Below, in pieces: positions 1-5,567 of a stretch of 13,430 nt of DNA. This stretch comes from Balneolaceae bacterium. GTDB taxonomy: Bacteria; Bacteroidota; Rhodothermia; Balneolales; Balneolaceae. The notes beneath the pieces were generated by a model, which saw only the letters and a program-made list of their open reading frames with translations, had not been told where the DNA came from and made no database searches. The stretch is from NCBI GenBank assembly GCA_003555185.1, contig PWFZ01000462.1:1-13430 (forward strand), given 5' to 3'. The position numbers and the translations under genes were made by a program. Position 1 is the first letter of the stretch, and the number at the start of each line of letters is the position of its first letter.

Positions 1-427
1 CTGCGTATAAGTAGTCTTCTAAATTCGGTAATTGAGGGAGTTTAGCCGGACGATTATTTTTAAGACTTACCCATACTCCTGTTGTCTCAGCAACTGCCTT
101 CAGCTCTCCGCTATCTTTATTGAAAATGGCCTGTATGCCCGTTACACTGGTATTTCCGATGGACTTAATGGAAGATCCAACAACGATTTGTTCTCCATAC
201 ACCACAGGTTTTATATAATTCAGGTCTAAATGTACCAATATAAAGCTATGACCTTGTTCCATCGAATTTCTAAACTCAGGAATTGATCTGATGAACTGAA
301 TTCGTGCCTCTTCAAAATAGGAGCTGTAAACAGCATTATTTACATGGTTCAGCGGATCTATATCTCTGAATCGAACGGGTATTTGTGCTTTGTGGAAAAA
401 ATCTGACTCTTGGTAATTAAATTTCAC
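1..427 (-). CDS. 4HBT-family acyl-CoA thioesterase (YbgC/FadM type), 3' end cut off by window edge
   Basis: Translating the minus strand from a GTG at 425-427 gives 142 residues that run off the left edge. An in-frame TAA lies three codons upstream of the GTG and the next Met is near residue 56, inside the fold, so GTG is the only sensible start. Residues 18-45 carry the hotdog thioesterase signature of the YbgC/FadM group: R-F-R-D-I-D-P-L-N-H-V-N-N followed by Y-x-x-Y-x-E-x-A-R, with D24 in the position of the family's catalytic aspartate. Members hydrolyse acyl-CoA thioesters in the cytoplasm; the acyl chain cannot be told from sequence. Full family members are about 130-160 residues, so little is missing. 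It is transcribed divergently from the M42 peptidase. No Shine-Dalgarno sequence precedes the start. The family is clear; the exact substrate is not. Confidence 0.88.
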   Translation of the reverse strand, partial: MKFNYQESDFFHKAQIPVRFRDIDPLNHVNNAVYSSYFEEARIQFIRSIPEFRNSMEQGHSFILVHLDLNYIKPVVYGEQIVVGSSIKSIGNTSVTGIQAIFNKDSGELKAVAETTGVWVSLKNNRPAKLPQLPNLEDYLYA

Positions 428-498
428 AAGTAGTTATTTTATTTTTTGTTGCTGTTAAATGTAAGAGAAATCGCATCCAATAATGAGCAATTAATGGA

Positions 499-527
499 TT
501 AATTACGGCATGATTGCTCCTTATAAT
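499..527 (+). promoter_or_regulatory. candidate promoter for the M42 peptidase gene
   Basis: A perfect TATAAT at 522-527 lies 17 bp downstream of a weak TTAATT at 499-504, and ends 42 bp before the ATG at 570. A second possible element, TATCTTCAC at 532-540, sits 29 bp before the ATG; a near copy (TATCATCAC, 4312-4320) sits 30 bp before the first ParA ATG. The 142-bp gap between two divergent genes must hold promoters for both, but the consensus used by this lineage is uncertain, so this is only a candidate. Confidence 0.3.
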
Positions 528-569
528 TGGTTATCTTCACGAAAAATAACACCAAATTAATCACAAACA

Positions 570-1646
570 ATGTTTGATAAAAAGACTTCAGAATTTCTTG
601 AAAAACTATTGATCACACCGAGTCCGACCGGCTATGAATCACCCGGACAAAAGGTATGGATGGATTATCTTTCAAACTATGCTGATAAAGTAGAATCAGA
701 CGCGTATGGTTCCGCAATAGGAAAGCTGGAAACCAGCCATGATGTAATGACCGTAATGCTTGAAGCTCATGCGGATGAAATAGGAATGGTTGTGCAGCAT
801 ATCAGTGACGATGGATTTATTTATATCAACAAACTGGGTGGAAGTGATTCAACCATCGCCCGTGCCAAAAAAGTGTATATCCATAGCAGAGAAGGCAGAA
901 TAACAGGAATAACCGGGAATACGGCTATCCATCTGCAGGACAATAAAAATGGTGGCGGTAAGCAACCTTCGTGGAAAGATATTTTTATTGATATCGGTGC
1001 AGAAAGCCGTGATGAAGCTCTTGAAATGGTACAGGTTGGTGACCCTATCACTTACACAGATGAAGTTGAATATTTAAATGATGAGATCATCACGGCAAGA
1101 GCGCTGGATAATCGTATCGGTGGATTTGCCATTGCGCAGGTAATGAAAAACCTTAAAGCAAAACGGAAAAACCTGAAGGTAAATGTGATTGCGCTAAACT
1201 CCGTACAAGAGGAGGTAGGAGGTTTTGGTGCACGAATGATGAGCTATCGCCACATGCCGGATGCCGCGATTGTCACAGATGTGACTCATGCAACAGATTC
1301 ACCCGGCATTGACAGCCGCGAACACGGACAGATCAAGCTTGGAAAGGGGCCTTCCGTTCAGCATGGTGGAGCGAATCATCCGGGAGTAGTTTCACTGATA
1401 GAGTCGGCTGCCAAGAAGAAGAAAATCGAAATTCAGCATGAAGCTACAAGTGTACGAACGGGTACCGATACAGACAGTATTTTCTATCAGAAAACAGGAA
1501 TTCCAAGTGCTCTTGTTTCAGTTCCGATACGATACATGCACTCTCCAGTAGAGACCGCTTCTATCGAAGATATCAAGGCGCTCATTGATTTGATGACTGA
1601 ATCAGTACTGGCAATGGAGCCGGATCAGTCATTTTCGGTATTGTAG
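570..1646 (+). CDS. M42 family metallopeptidase (glutamyl aminopeptidase / deblocking aminopeptidase type)
   Basis: The 358-residue product has the usual length for M42 peptidases, which are cytoplasmic di-metal aminopeptidases that form large tetrahedral complexes and trim short peptides. The metal and catalytic set is complete: H67 and D69 in the E-A-H-A-D-E-I-G motif, bridging D180 in A-L-D-N-R, catalytic base and ligand E214-E215 in V-Q-E-E-V-G, D237 in V-T-D-V-T-H, and H324 in R-Y-M-H-S-P-V-E. Residues from about 75 to 165 match the small dimerisation domain inserted in this family. There is no signal peptide, so it acts in the cytoplasm. The ATG at 570 gives a natural N-terminus, although only an A-rich leader precedes it. 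It stands alone, divergent from the thioesterase on the left and facing the minus-strand genes on the right. N-terminal residue preference is not predictable. Confidence 0.93.
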   Translation: MFDKKTSEFLEKLLITPSPTGYESPGQKVWMDYLSNYADKVESDAYGSAIGKLETSHDVMTVMLEAHADEIGMVVQHISDDGFIYINKLGGSDSTIARAKKVYIHSREGRITGITGNTAIHLQDNKNGGGKQPSWKDIFIDIGAESRDEALEMVQVGDPITYTDEVEYLNDEIITARALDNRIGGFAIAQVMKNLKAKRKNLKVNVIALNSVQEEVGGFGARMMSYRHMPDAAIVTDVTHATDSPGIDSREHGQIKLGKGPSVQHGGANHPGVVSLIESAAKKKKIEIQHEATSVRTGTDTDSIFYQKTGIPSALVSVPIRYMHSPVETASIEDIKALIDLMTESVLAMEPDQSFSVL

Positions 1647-1705
1647 ATTTGATAGTCTTCCACTCTACCCTTAATACTTTGGGGGGCGAGGATCGGGGGA
1701 GTGAG

Positions 1706-1730
1706 AAGGCAAAAGGCAAAAGTGAAAAGG
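1706..1730. repeat. heptanucleotide tandem repeat, AAGGCAA-type
   Basis: Three and a half units with 7-bp period are visible: AAGGCAA (1706-1712), AAGGCAA (1713-1719), AAGTGAA (1720-1726) and a partial AAGG (1727-1730). Heptameric short tandem repeats in intergenic DNA usually reflect slippage or dispersed repeat families. No function is assigned. Confidence 0.7.
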
Positions 1731-1762
1731 CCTATGGTTCGTGGAGGCGGTTTTATAGTAGG

Positions 1763-1789
1763 CAGTTGCAGTCTGCAGTTGGCAGACGG
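1763..1789. repeat. heptanucleotide tandem repeat, CAGTTGG-type
   Basis: Four units are visible: CAGTTG (1763-1768, one base short), CAGTCTG (1769-1775), CAGTTGG (1776-1782) and CAGACGG (1783-1789). The period matches the AAGGCAA repeat about 35 bp upstream, but the unit sequence is different, so they are two separate arrays. Confidence 0.7.
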
Positions 1790-1841
1790 GATTTCATGTC
1801 ATGAATAGAAACCAAAGCCCCAAAGCGGGCGCAAGCAATAG

Positions 1842-1860
1842 CATAGGGCAGCGCCCTATG
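1842..1860. repeat. perfect inverted repeat / hairpin, 8-bp stem
   Basis: CATAGGGC (1842-1849) and GCCCTATG (1853-1860) are exact reverse complements around a 3-base AGC loop. The stem is strong and GC-rich, but no T-run follows on either strand, so it is not a standard terminator. It could be part of a dispersed repeat element. Confidence 0.75.
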
Positions 1861-1881
1861 TTAAATGCGGTTATTTTAGAA

Positions 1882-1931
1882 ACCCATCGGTAAAAAATCT
1901 CACAAAGGGATAGAACCCAATTCCGATGGGT
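1882..1931. repeat. 9-bp inverted repeat with 32-nt spacer
   Basis: ACCCATCGG (1882-1890) and CCGATGGGT (1923-1931) are exact reverse complements separated by 32 bases. In RNA this would make a 9-bp stem with a large loop. It lies about 70 bp past the stop of the minus-strand S41-like fragment and may mark the boundary of an inserted repeat or act in 3'-end formation. Confidence 0.55.
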
Positions 1932-1998
1932 AAATCGACATAACTAAATCAACGAATCCTTTCCATGGATGAATTAACTTTAGAATGTATTGACTCCA

Positions 1999-2352
1999 TT
2001 AATTAAATCTGAGCGTTGTTATTACGAAGGTGACTCTTATTCTGTTTCCATATGATGTGCGATAAAAACTATGGCCATCATCCAGAAGCTCAAAAGCCTT
2101 CCTCATGGCAATCAATGTGCTCCGTTTATATCCATAAAATGAAGTAGTATCGGAAGCTACACTATCGGCTACAAAAAAAACTTGCTCCCGAAAGTCATCC
2201 CAATCAATATACTCTCTGTTAATTGACTCTACTTCCATTTTGTCAATAATCTCGTTAAGAAGATCTTCGGATGAAACCGATTCCCCAAATTCAGATTGAC
2301 TTGACGAACAGCCAACTATTAAAATAATAATACCAAAGAGTAGGTTTTTCAC
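1999..2352 (-). pseudogene. lipoprotein resembling the N-terminal part of an S41 (C-terminal-processing) peptidase; probable truncated gene
   Basis: The 117-residue product begins with a short hydrophobic signal and a lipobox ending I-V-G-C with C15 as the lipidation site, then a serine-rich linker, so it is expected to be an exported lipoprotein. Residues 40-97 (S-I-N-R-E-Y-I-D-W-D-D-F ... E-L-L-D-D-G-H-S-F-Y) resemble the helical N-terminal region of Bacteroidota S41 peptidases, which precedes the PDZ and catalytic domains. Family members are 350-500 residues long; here translation stops about 20 residues after the D-D-G-H-S-F motif, and the Ser-Lys catalytic domain is not evident downstream on this strand, which instead holds repeats. 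The last residues (after about 100) look unlike the family, suggesting a frameshift or deletion. It starts 27 bp after galE and may share its transcript. Alternatively it is an intact small lipoprotein; the homology is judged by eye. Confidence 0.55.
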
Positions 2353-2379
2353 AGATATATTTAGTTCTGTTTAGAATGC

Positions 2380-3393
2380 CTATTTATACCCATCCGGATT
2401 TTTACTCTGCCAGTTCCAGGAATCCTTGCACATATCTTCAAGATTCTTCTCGGTTTTCCAGTTAAGCTCATTTTCCGCCTTTTTTGTACTTGCAAAACAG
2501 ACAGCGGCGTCGCCGGGACGACGATCTGAAATGGTATAGGGAATTTTTTTGCCGGTTGCCTTTTCAAAAGCATGTACAATATCCAAAACGCTGGATCCTA
2601 CACCTGTTCCCAGATTGTACGTTATCACTCCGGGATTCTCATCGAGCTTCTCAAGGGCTTTGATGTGGCCAATGGCCAAATCAACCACATGGATATAATC
2701 ACGAACGCCTGTTCCGTCCTCAGTGGGGTAATCCCCGCCAAAAACTGTAAGCTCCTTTAATTTGCCCACGGCAACTTGTGTCACATAAGGCATCAAATTG
2801 TTGGGTATTCCGGATGGATCTTCGCCGATCTCACCACTTTTATGCGCTCCAACAGGATTGAAATATCGAAGCAGGGCGATATTCCAGGTCTCATCGGATT
2901 GATAAAGATCCCGTAAAATATATTCAATGGTAAGCTTCGTCTGTCCGTAGGGATTTGTTGCTGAAATGGAGCTCTCTTCTACAAGAGGGGATTCACTTGG
3001 ATTGCCGTAAACAGTGGCTGATGAGCTGAATACCATATTTTTCACGTTATACTCATCCATCACACGGCAAAGATTCAATGTGCCAATTACATTATTCTGA
3101 TAGTACAAAAGTGGTTTTTCAACAGATTCTCCAACGGCTTTTAAACCTGCGAAATGGATGACAGATTCAATATCGAATTCATCAAACAAATTTTGAAGGC
3201 CTTCAATATCAAGCAGGTCTGTTTTTCGAAATGGTATTTGTTTACCTGTTAATGATTCAACTCTTTTGAGAGCTTCCATTTTACTGTTGGATAGATTATC
3301 CATCACAACCACATCAAACCCGGCATTAACCAATTCCAGTGTTGTATGACTCCCTATAAAACCCGTTCCGCCAGTAACTAATACTTTACCCAT
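2380..3393 (-). CDS. galE: UDP-glucose 4-epimerase
   Basis: The 337-residue protein matches GalE in length and in the extended short-chain dehydrogenase layout. The NAD-binding glycine motif G-G-T-G-F-I-G-S-H is at 8-16; D31-N32 follows the second strand; the S-S-S-A-T-V-Y-G catalytic serine segment is at 123-130; and the Y-x-x-x-K pair is Y149 and K153 in N-P-Y-G-Q-T-K. R-Y-F-N-P-V-G-A-H at 176-184 and R-D-Y-I-H-V-V-D-L at 231-239 are typical of GalE rather than other epimerases. It interconverts UDP-glucose and UDP-galactose in the cytoplasm, feeding galactose metabolism and surface polysaccharide synthesis. It is third in a minus-strand set, 42 bp after the Hpt gene. Only a weak AAGAG lies upstream of the ATG. 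Activity on the N-acetyl forms cannot be excluded. Confidence 0.95.
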   Translation of the reverse strand: MGKVLVTGGTGFIGSHTTLELVNAGFDVVVMDNLSNSKMEALKRVESLTGKQIPFRKTDLLDIEGLQNLFDEFDIESVIHFAGLKAVGESVEKPLLYYQNNVIGTLNLCRVMDEYNVKNMVFSSSATVYGNPSESPLVEESSISATNPYGQTKLTIEYILRDLYQSDETWNIALLRYFNPVGAHKSGEIGEDPSGIPNNLMPYVTQVAVGKLKELTVFGGDYPTEDGTGVRDYIHVVDLAIGHIKALEKLDENPGVITYNLGTGVGSSVLDIVHAFEKATGKKIPYTISDRRPGDAAVCFASTKKAENELNWKTEKNLEDMCKDSWNWQSKNPDGYK

Positions 3394-3435
3394 TATACTC
3401 TTTTGTTATTTTTGATTATACAGCAGTCCTGATGG

Positions 3436-3789
3436 CTACTTCATTTCTTCAAATTGATGAATCACTTTATCGCAGTAACCGACTACTTTTTCGACGAGCT
3501 CTTCTTTTTCTTTCATAGGATTACTCGTAGCAAGCAGATCTTTTGAGTGTTCATACATCACAAGCAATTCGTCCAGATTTAGCATTTGAGCAACCGGTTT
3601 AATCTTATGTCCGGTTTGCCGCAGCATATCCATATCACCGGCCAGGAAAAATTGGGTGAACTTTTCTTTAAACTCAGTAAATGACTCAATTGAAGCCTCC
3701 GAAAACTCTTTGATATACTTCTCTTCATTATAAAGCAGGTTACTAACCAGATCTACATCTACATATGGGTCTTCCATAGGTTTATTCAT
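3436..3789 (-). CDS. single-domain histidine phosphotransfer (Hpt) protein
   Basis: The 117-residue, largely helical protein contains the phospho-accepting segment L-R-Q-T-G-H-K-I-K-P at 56-65, with H61 as the predicted phosphorylated histidine. The form '[A/G]HKIKP' followed by a hydrophobic helix (V-A-Q-M-L-N-L) is characteristic of Hpt domains in Bacteroidota-like bacteria. Preceding residues 15-50 form the expected first helices. No kinase, receiver or output domain is attached, so it would shuttle phosphate between a hybrid kinase and a response regulator encoded elsewhere. Its ATG overlaps the end of the upstream thioesterase gene by 8 bp (ATGAATAA), implying translational coupling. Its regulatory partner cannot be identified from this window. 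Confidence 0.75.
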   Translation of the reverse strand: MNKPMEDPYVDVDLVSNLLYNEEKYIKEFSEASIESFTEFKEKFTQFFLAGDMDMLRQTGHKIKPVAQMLNLDELLVMYEHSKDLLATSNPMKEKEELVEKVVGYCDKVIHQFEEMK

Positions 3790-4174
3790 TTACAGGAGTT
3801 TCGATTCCGTGTGGAGTAGGCTTATCATTTTCATCAATATGTACAAATACAATCTTATCTATACTTAAAATGACTTTATGAGTAAACTTTTGCCTTACTA
3901 CACATTTTACAGTGATAGAAGTTTTACCCAGCCTGACCGTTTCCATACCTATTTCGATAATATCACCCAGTTTTGCTGAACTTACAAAATCAATTTCAGA
4001 CATAAACTTGGTTACAATATTTCCTTTGCCAAGCTGACAGGTAACGTAAATGGCGGCTTCTTCATCAATCCATGCCAATACGGAGCCTCCAAAAAGGGTA
4101 CCGTGAGCGTTGAGATCAGTGGGTTTAATTAATTTTCGGCTAAAAAATCGCATTGAGGGAAAACTTTCAGGCAT
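3782..4174 (-). CDS. acyl-CoA thioesterase, YciA/hotdog family
   Basis: The 130-residue product is one hotdog domain of the YciA-like acyl-CoA hydrolase group. The active-site helix is clear at 20-41: D-L-N-A-H-G-T-L-F-G-G-S-V-L-A-W-I-D-E-E-A, with N22, G25 and catalytic-position D37. Later segments (K-F-M-S-E-I-D-F-V-S near 56-65) also fit the family. It should hydrolyse acyl-CoAs in the cytoplasm; the chain-length range is unknown. It differs in subfamily from the thioesterase at the left edge. It is the first gene of the minus-strand set, followed by Hpt with an 8-bp overlap. The ATG at 4174 is used here; M8 (4153) is an alternative because family members often start near it, and neither has a Shine-Dalgarno sequence. 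Confidence 0.88.
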   Translation of the reverse strand: MPESFPSMRFFSRKLIKPTDLNAHGTLFGGSVLAWIDEEAAIYVTCQLGKGNIVTKFMSEIDFVSSAKLGDIIEIGMETVRLGKTSITVKCVVRQKFTHKVILSIDKIVFVHIDENDKPTPHGIETPVNE

Positions 4175-4191
4175 GAGGGTGCTTTTTTAAA

Positions 4192-4219
4192 ATTAGATTG
4201 ATGGTTAAATACTTGTCAA
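4192..4219 (-). promoter_or_regulatory. candidate sigma70-like promoter for the thioesterase-Hpt-galE set
   Basis: On the minus strand a perfect TTGACA (4219-4214) is separated by 16 bp from TCTAAT (4197-4192), a 5/6 match to TATAAT. The -10 ends 17 bp before the ATG at 4174, leaving a very short leader, which fits the missing Shine-Dalgarno sequence. The match is good, but the promoter consensus of this lineage is not certain. Confidence 0.4.
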
Positions 4220-4252
4220 AAAACCGTGTAATTAATATAAGAACACCAAGTG

Positions 4253-4348
4253 GAATTATTTAATGAAAACAGGGTGTATATAATTCGATATGAAATTGTA
4301 AAGAACCTTATTATCATCACAGAATTATTCATCAATTGAAAAACAGGG
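4253..4348 (+). repeat. imperfect direct repeat in the leader of the first ParA gene
   Basis: GAATTATT (4253-4260) followed by TGAAAACAGGG (4264-4274) recurs as GAATTATT (4322-4329) followed by TGAAAAACAGGG (4337-4348). The first copy lies just upstream of a perfect TATAAT at 4279-4284; the second ends two bases before the ParA ATG at 4351. Direct repeats straddling the promoter and start are a common operator arrangement for self-regulated partition genes, but this is inference; a small local duplication would look the same. Confidence 0.45.
4279..4284 (+). promoter_or_regulatory. candidate -10 element for the first ParA module
   Basis: TATAAT at 4279-4284 lies 66 bp before the ATG at 4351. 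The -35 position (about 4256-4261, TTATTT) is weak and overlaps the first copy of the leader direct repeat, so a protein bound there could block transcription. TATCATCAC at 4312-4320, like the element before the M42 gene, is an alternative. Confidence 0.28.
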
Positions 4349-4350
4349 AT

Positions 4351-5109
4351 ATGAGAAAAATTGCTTTTACTAATCAAAAAGGTGGGGTTGGAAAGACTAC
4401 AACGACCATAAATACCGGAGCCGGATTAAGTAAGATAGGGTATAAAGTTTTGCTGATTGATATGGACCCTCAGGCAAACCTTACGTATTCATTGAAAATC
4501 CACTCAAGAAAATTAAATCGAAATATTTACCATGTTCTTTCGGGTAAGGCAAAAGTAGAAGATATCATCGTTCATCATAATGGATTCGATATTCTTCCTG
4601 CTTCTATTGACCTTTCCGGTGCGGAGATGGAGTTGGTTAATCAGCCGGCAAGGGAGCATATTTTACGTGAAGCTTTGGAAAGTGCAAACTTAGATTACGA
4701 CTTTATTTTACTTGATTGCCCTCCTAACCTGGGTCTCCTGACATTAAATTCATTTACTGCGGCTGATGAATTAATTATTGTACTTCAAACAGAATATCTG
4801 GCACTTCACGGGTTGTCCAAATTGATACAATTAATAAAGATTGTTCAAAAACGATTAAACCCTGAATTAAAAATGGCCGGTATCGTTTGCACATTATTTG
4901 ACAATCGAAAAAAATTAAACAGGGAAGTTGTAGAGCATATCCGAGATTATTTTGGGAAAAAAGTATTTAAAACAGTAATTCGAGATAATGTGGCCCTGGC
5001 AGAGGCCCCAAGCCATCATAAAACCATTTTTGATTACGATGGAGAAAGCCACGGAGCAAAAGATTATGCGATGCTTGCCTATGAAATCAGAAATGGGGCC
5101 AAACCATGA
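4351..5109 (+). CDS. ParA-family ATPase, first copy
   Basis: The 252-residue protein is a small ParA/Soj-type ATPase without the N-terminal DNA-binding extension of large plasmid ParAs. The deviant Walker A box is Q-K-G-G-V-G-K-T-T-T at 9-18 (signature K10, K15), Walker A' is L-L-I-D-M-D-P-Q-A-N at 34-43, and Walker B is F-I-L-L-D-C-P-P-N at 118-126. R-D-N-V-A-L-A-E-A-P-S at 211-221 is the conserved C-terminal motif. Such proteins bind DNA non-specifically as ATP dimers and are displaced by a partner, moving plasmids, chromosomes or protein cargo. A TTG at 4336 would add five residues; the ATG at 4351 is preferred because the second copy starts with the same M-R-K-I-A-F. It overlaps the next gene by ATGA. 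It is about 82% identical to the copy at 5568-6320. The cargo is unknown. Confidence 0.92.
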   Translation: MRKIAFTNQKGGVGKTTTTINTGAGLSKIGYKVLLIDMDPQANLTYSLKIHSRKLNRNIYHVLSGKAKVEDIIVHHNGFDILPASIDLSGAEMELVNQPAREHILREALESANLDYDFILLDCPPNLGLLTLNSFTAADELIIVLQTEYLALHGLSKLIQLIKIVQKRLNPELKMAGIVCTLFDNRKKLNREVVEHIRDYFGKKVFKTVIRDNVALAEAPSHHKTIFDYDGESHGAKDYAMLAYEIRNGAKP

Positions 5110-5384
5110 AGTCAAAGAATAAACTAGGCCATTCACCGCTTCAATCAACTCAAATTGTAACCTCTCAATATGATTTTATTAAAAATAAAAATTCATATGA
5201 GAAGGAAAACAGCCCTCGTGAAACAGATCGCAAGTCTGAAAAAAATAAGCCCTTCAACATTAATGAGGAATTTAAAAGAGAGAGGGAATTGAGAATCAGT
5301 AAAGTGAATTCCGAAGATTCTTCATCAATTCAAGACATTCCGCTAAAAGTCCTTAATGCATTAAAAGATTATTTGAAGCTTTAA
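5106..5384 (+). CDS. small basic ParA-partner protein, first copy, without recognisable DNA-binding domain
   Basis: The ATG overlaps the stop of the ParA gene (ATGA), so the pair is translationally coupled. The 92-residue product is hydrophilic, Lys/Ser-rich and probably disordered between about 26 and 60. Its N-terminal tail, K-S-K-N-K-L-G-H-S-P-L at 2-12 and S-Q-Y-D-F-I at 20-25, recurs at the same positions in the partner of the second ParA. A basic residue beside L-G near the N-terminus recalls the ParB/Spo0J tail that stimulates ParA ATPase, so this is the likely ParA-contact site (inference). Residues 57-92 contain a charged helix and end I-P-L-K-V-L-N-A-L-K-D-Y-L-K-L, possibly amphipathic. 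No ribbon-helix-helix or helix-turn-helix is evident, unlike its paralogue. It may bind a protein cargo or the other partner, or be degraded. Confidence 0.7.
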   Translation: MKSKNKLGHSPLQSTQIVTSQYDFIKNKNSYEKENSPRETDRKSEKNKPFNINEEFKRERELRISKVNSEDSSSIQDIPLKVLNALKDYLKL

Positions 5385-5412
5385 ATAATTCTTATTCGTC
5401 TTTTTTTATAGT

Positions 5413-5438
5413 TGGGCTCTTCTTCTCTTAAGAACCCA
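5413..5438. repeat. hairpin-forming inverted repeat between the two ParA modules
   Basis: TGGGCTCTT (5413-5421) and AAGAACCCA (5430-5438) pair at eight of nine positions around an 8-nt pyrimidine loop. It lies just downstream of a T7 run (5401-5407). The T-run precedes rather than follows the stem on the plus strand, so it is not a normal terminator for the first module. It could be an operator or leader structure for the second. Confidence 0.45.
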
Positions 5439-5490
5439 TCCGGTTGTATAACCATTTCGTAGATGTTATCAAGATGCTGTTGAAATTGTT

Positions 5491-5515
5491 TGTTTGAAAA
5501 ATTCTGTAACAAACA
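5491..5515. promoter_or_regulatory. inverted repeat TGTTTG-N13-CAAACA upstream of the second ParA gene
   Basis: TGTTTG (5491-5496) and CAAACA (5510-5515) are exact reverse complements 13 bp apart, centred about 65 bp before the ATG at 5568. The position and symmetry would suit a dimeric repressor, possibly the partner proteins of the module, but a six-base match in AT-rich DNA can arise by chance. Confidence 0.3.
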
Positions 5516-5567
5516 TTCGATGAAAGTCTCAATAAGTGTACAACAAGAAAAATTTTATCAGATTGAA

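Larger units (their letters stand above)
1647..1998. other. gene-free, repeat-rich intergenic stretch
   Basis: About 350 bp lie between the converging ends of the M42 gene and the S41-like fragment. I see no credible gene. The stretch contains G-runs (1681-1686 and 1696-1700), two heptanucleotide tandem repeats, a perfect 8-bp-stem hairpin and a 9-bp inverted repeat, listed separately. A 30-codon frame at 1801-1893 (beginning M-N-R-N-Q-S-P-K-A-G) spans the hairpin; it is more likely a translated repeat than a protein. The composition is G-rich compared with the flanking genes. No clear intrinsic terminator (strong stem followed by a T-run) was found for either converging gene. Confidence 0.6.

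Noticed and set aside
32..229. 65-residue plus-strand reading frame
   Set aside because: It is the shadow of the minus-strand thioesterase, which has clear family motifs in its own frame.
1801..1893. 30-codon frame M-N-R-N-Q-S-P-K-A-G...
   Set aside because: It is very short, lacks a ribosome binding site and runs through a perfect hairpin within a repeat-rich stretch, so it is more likely repeat sequence than a gene.
1763..1931. CRISPR array
   Set aside because: Repeats are 7-9 bp, contiguous or paired as inverted repeats; there are no 25-40 bp repeats with regular spacers.
4336..4350. TTG start giving a longer first ParA
   Set aside because: The second copy and the family begin at M-R-K-I-A-F; the TTG extension has no counterpart and lies within the direct repeat.
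5401..5438. T-run plus hairpin as rho-independent terminator of the first ParA module
   Set aside because: On the plus strand the T-run comes before the stem, not after it, and no T-run follows the stem.
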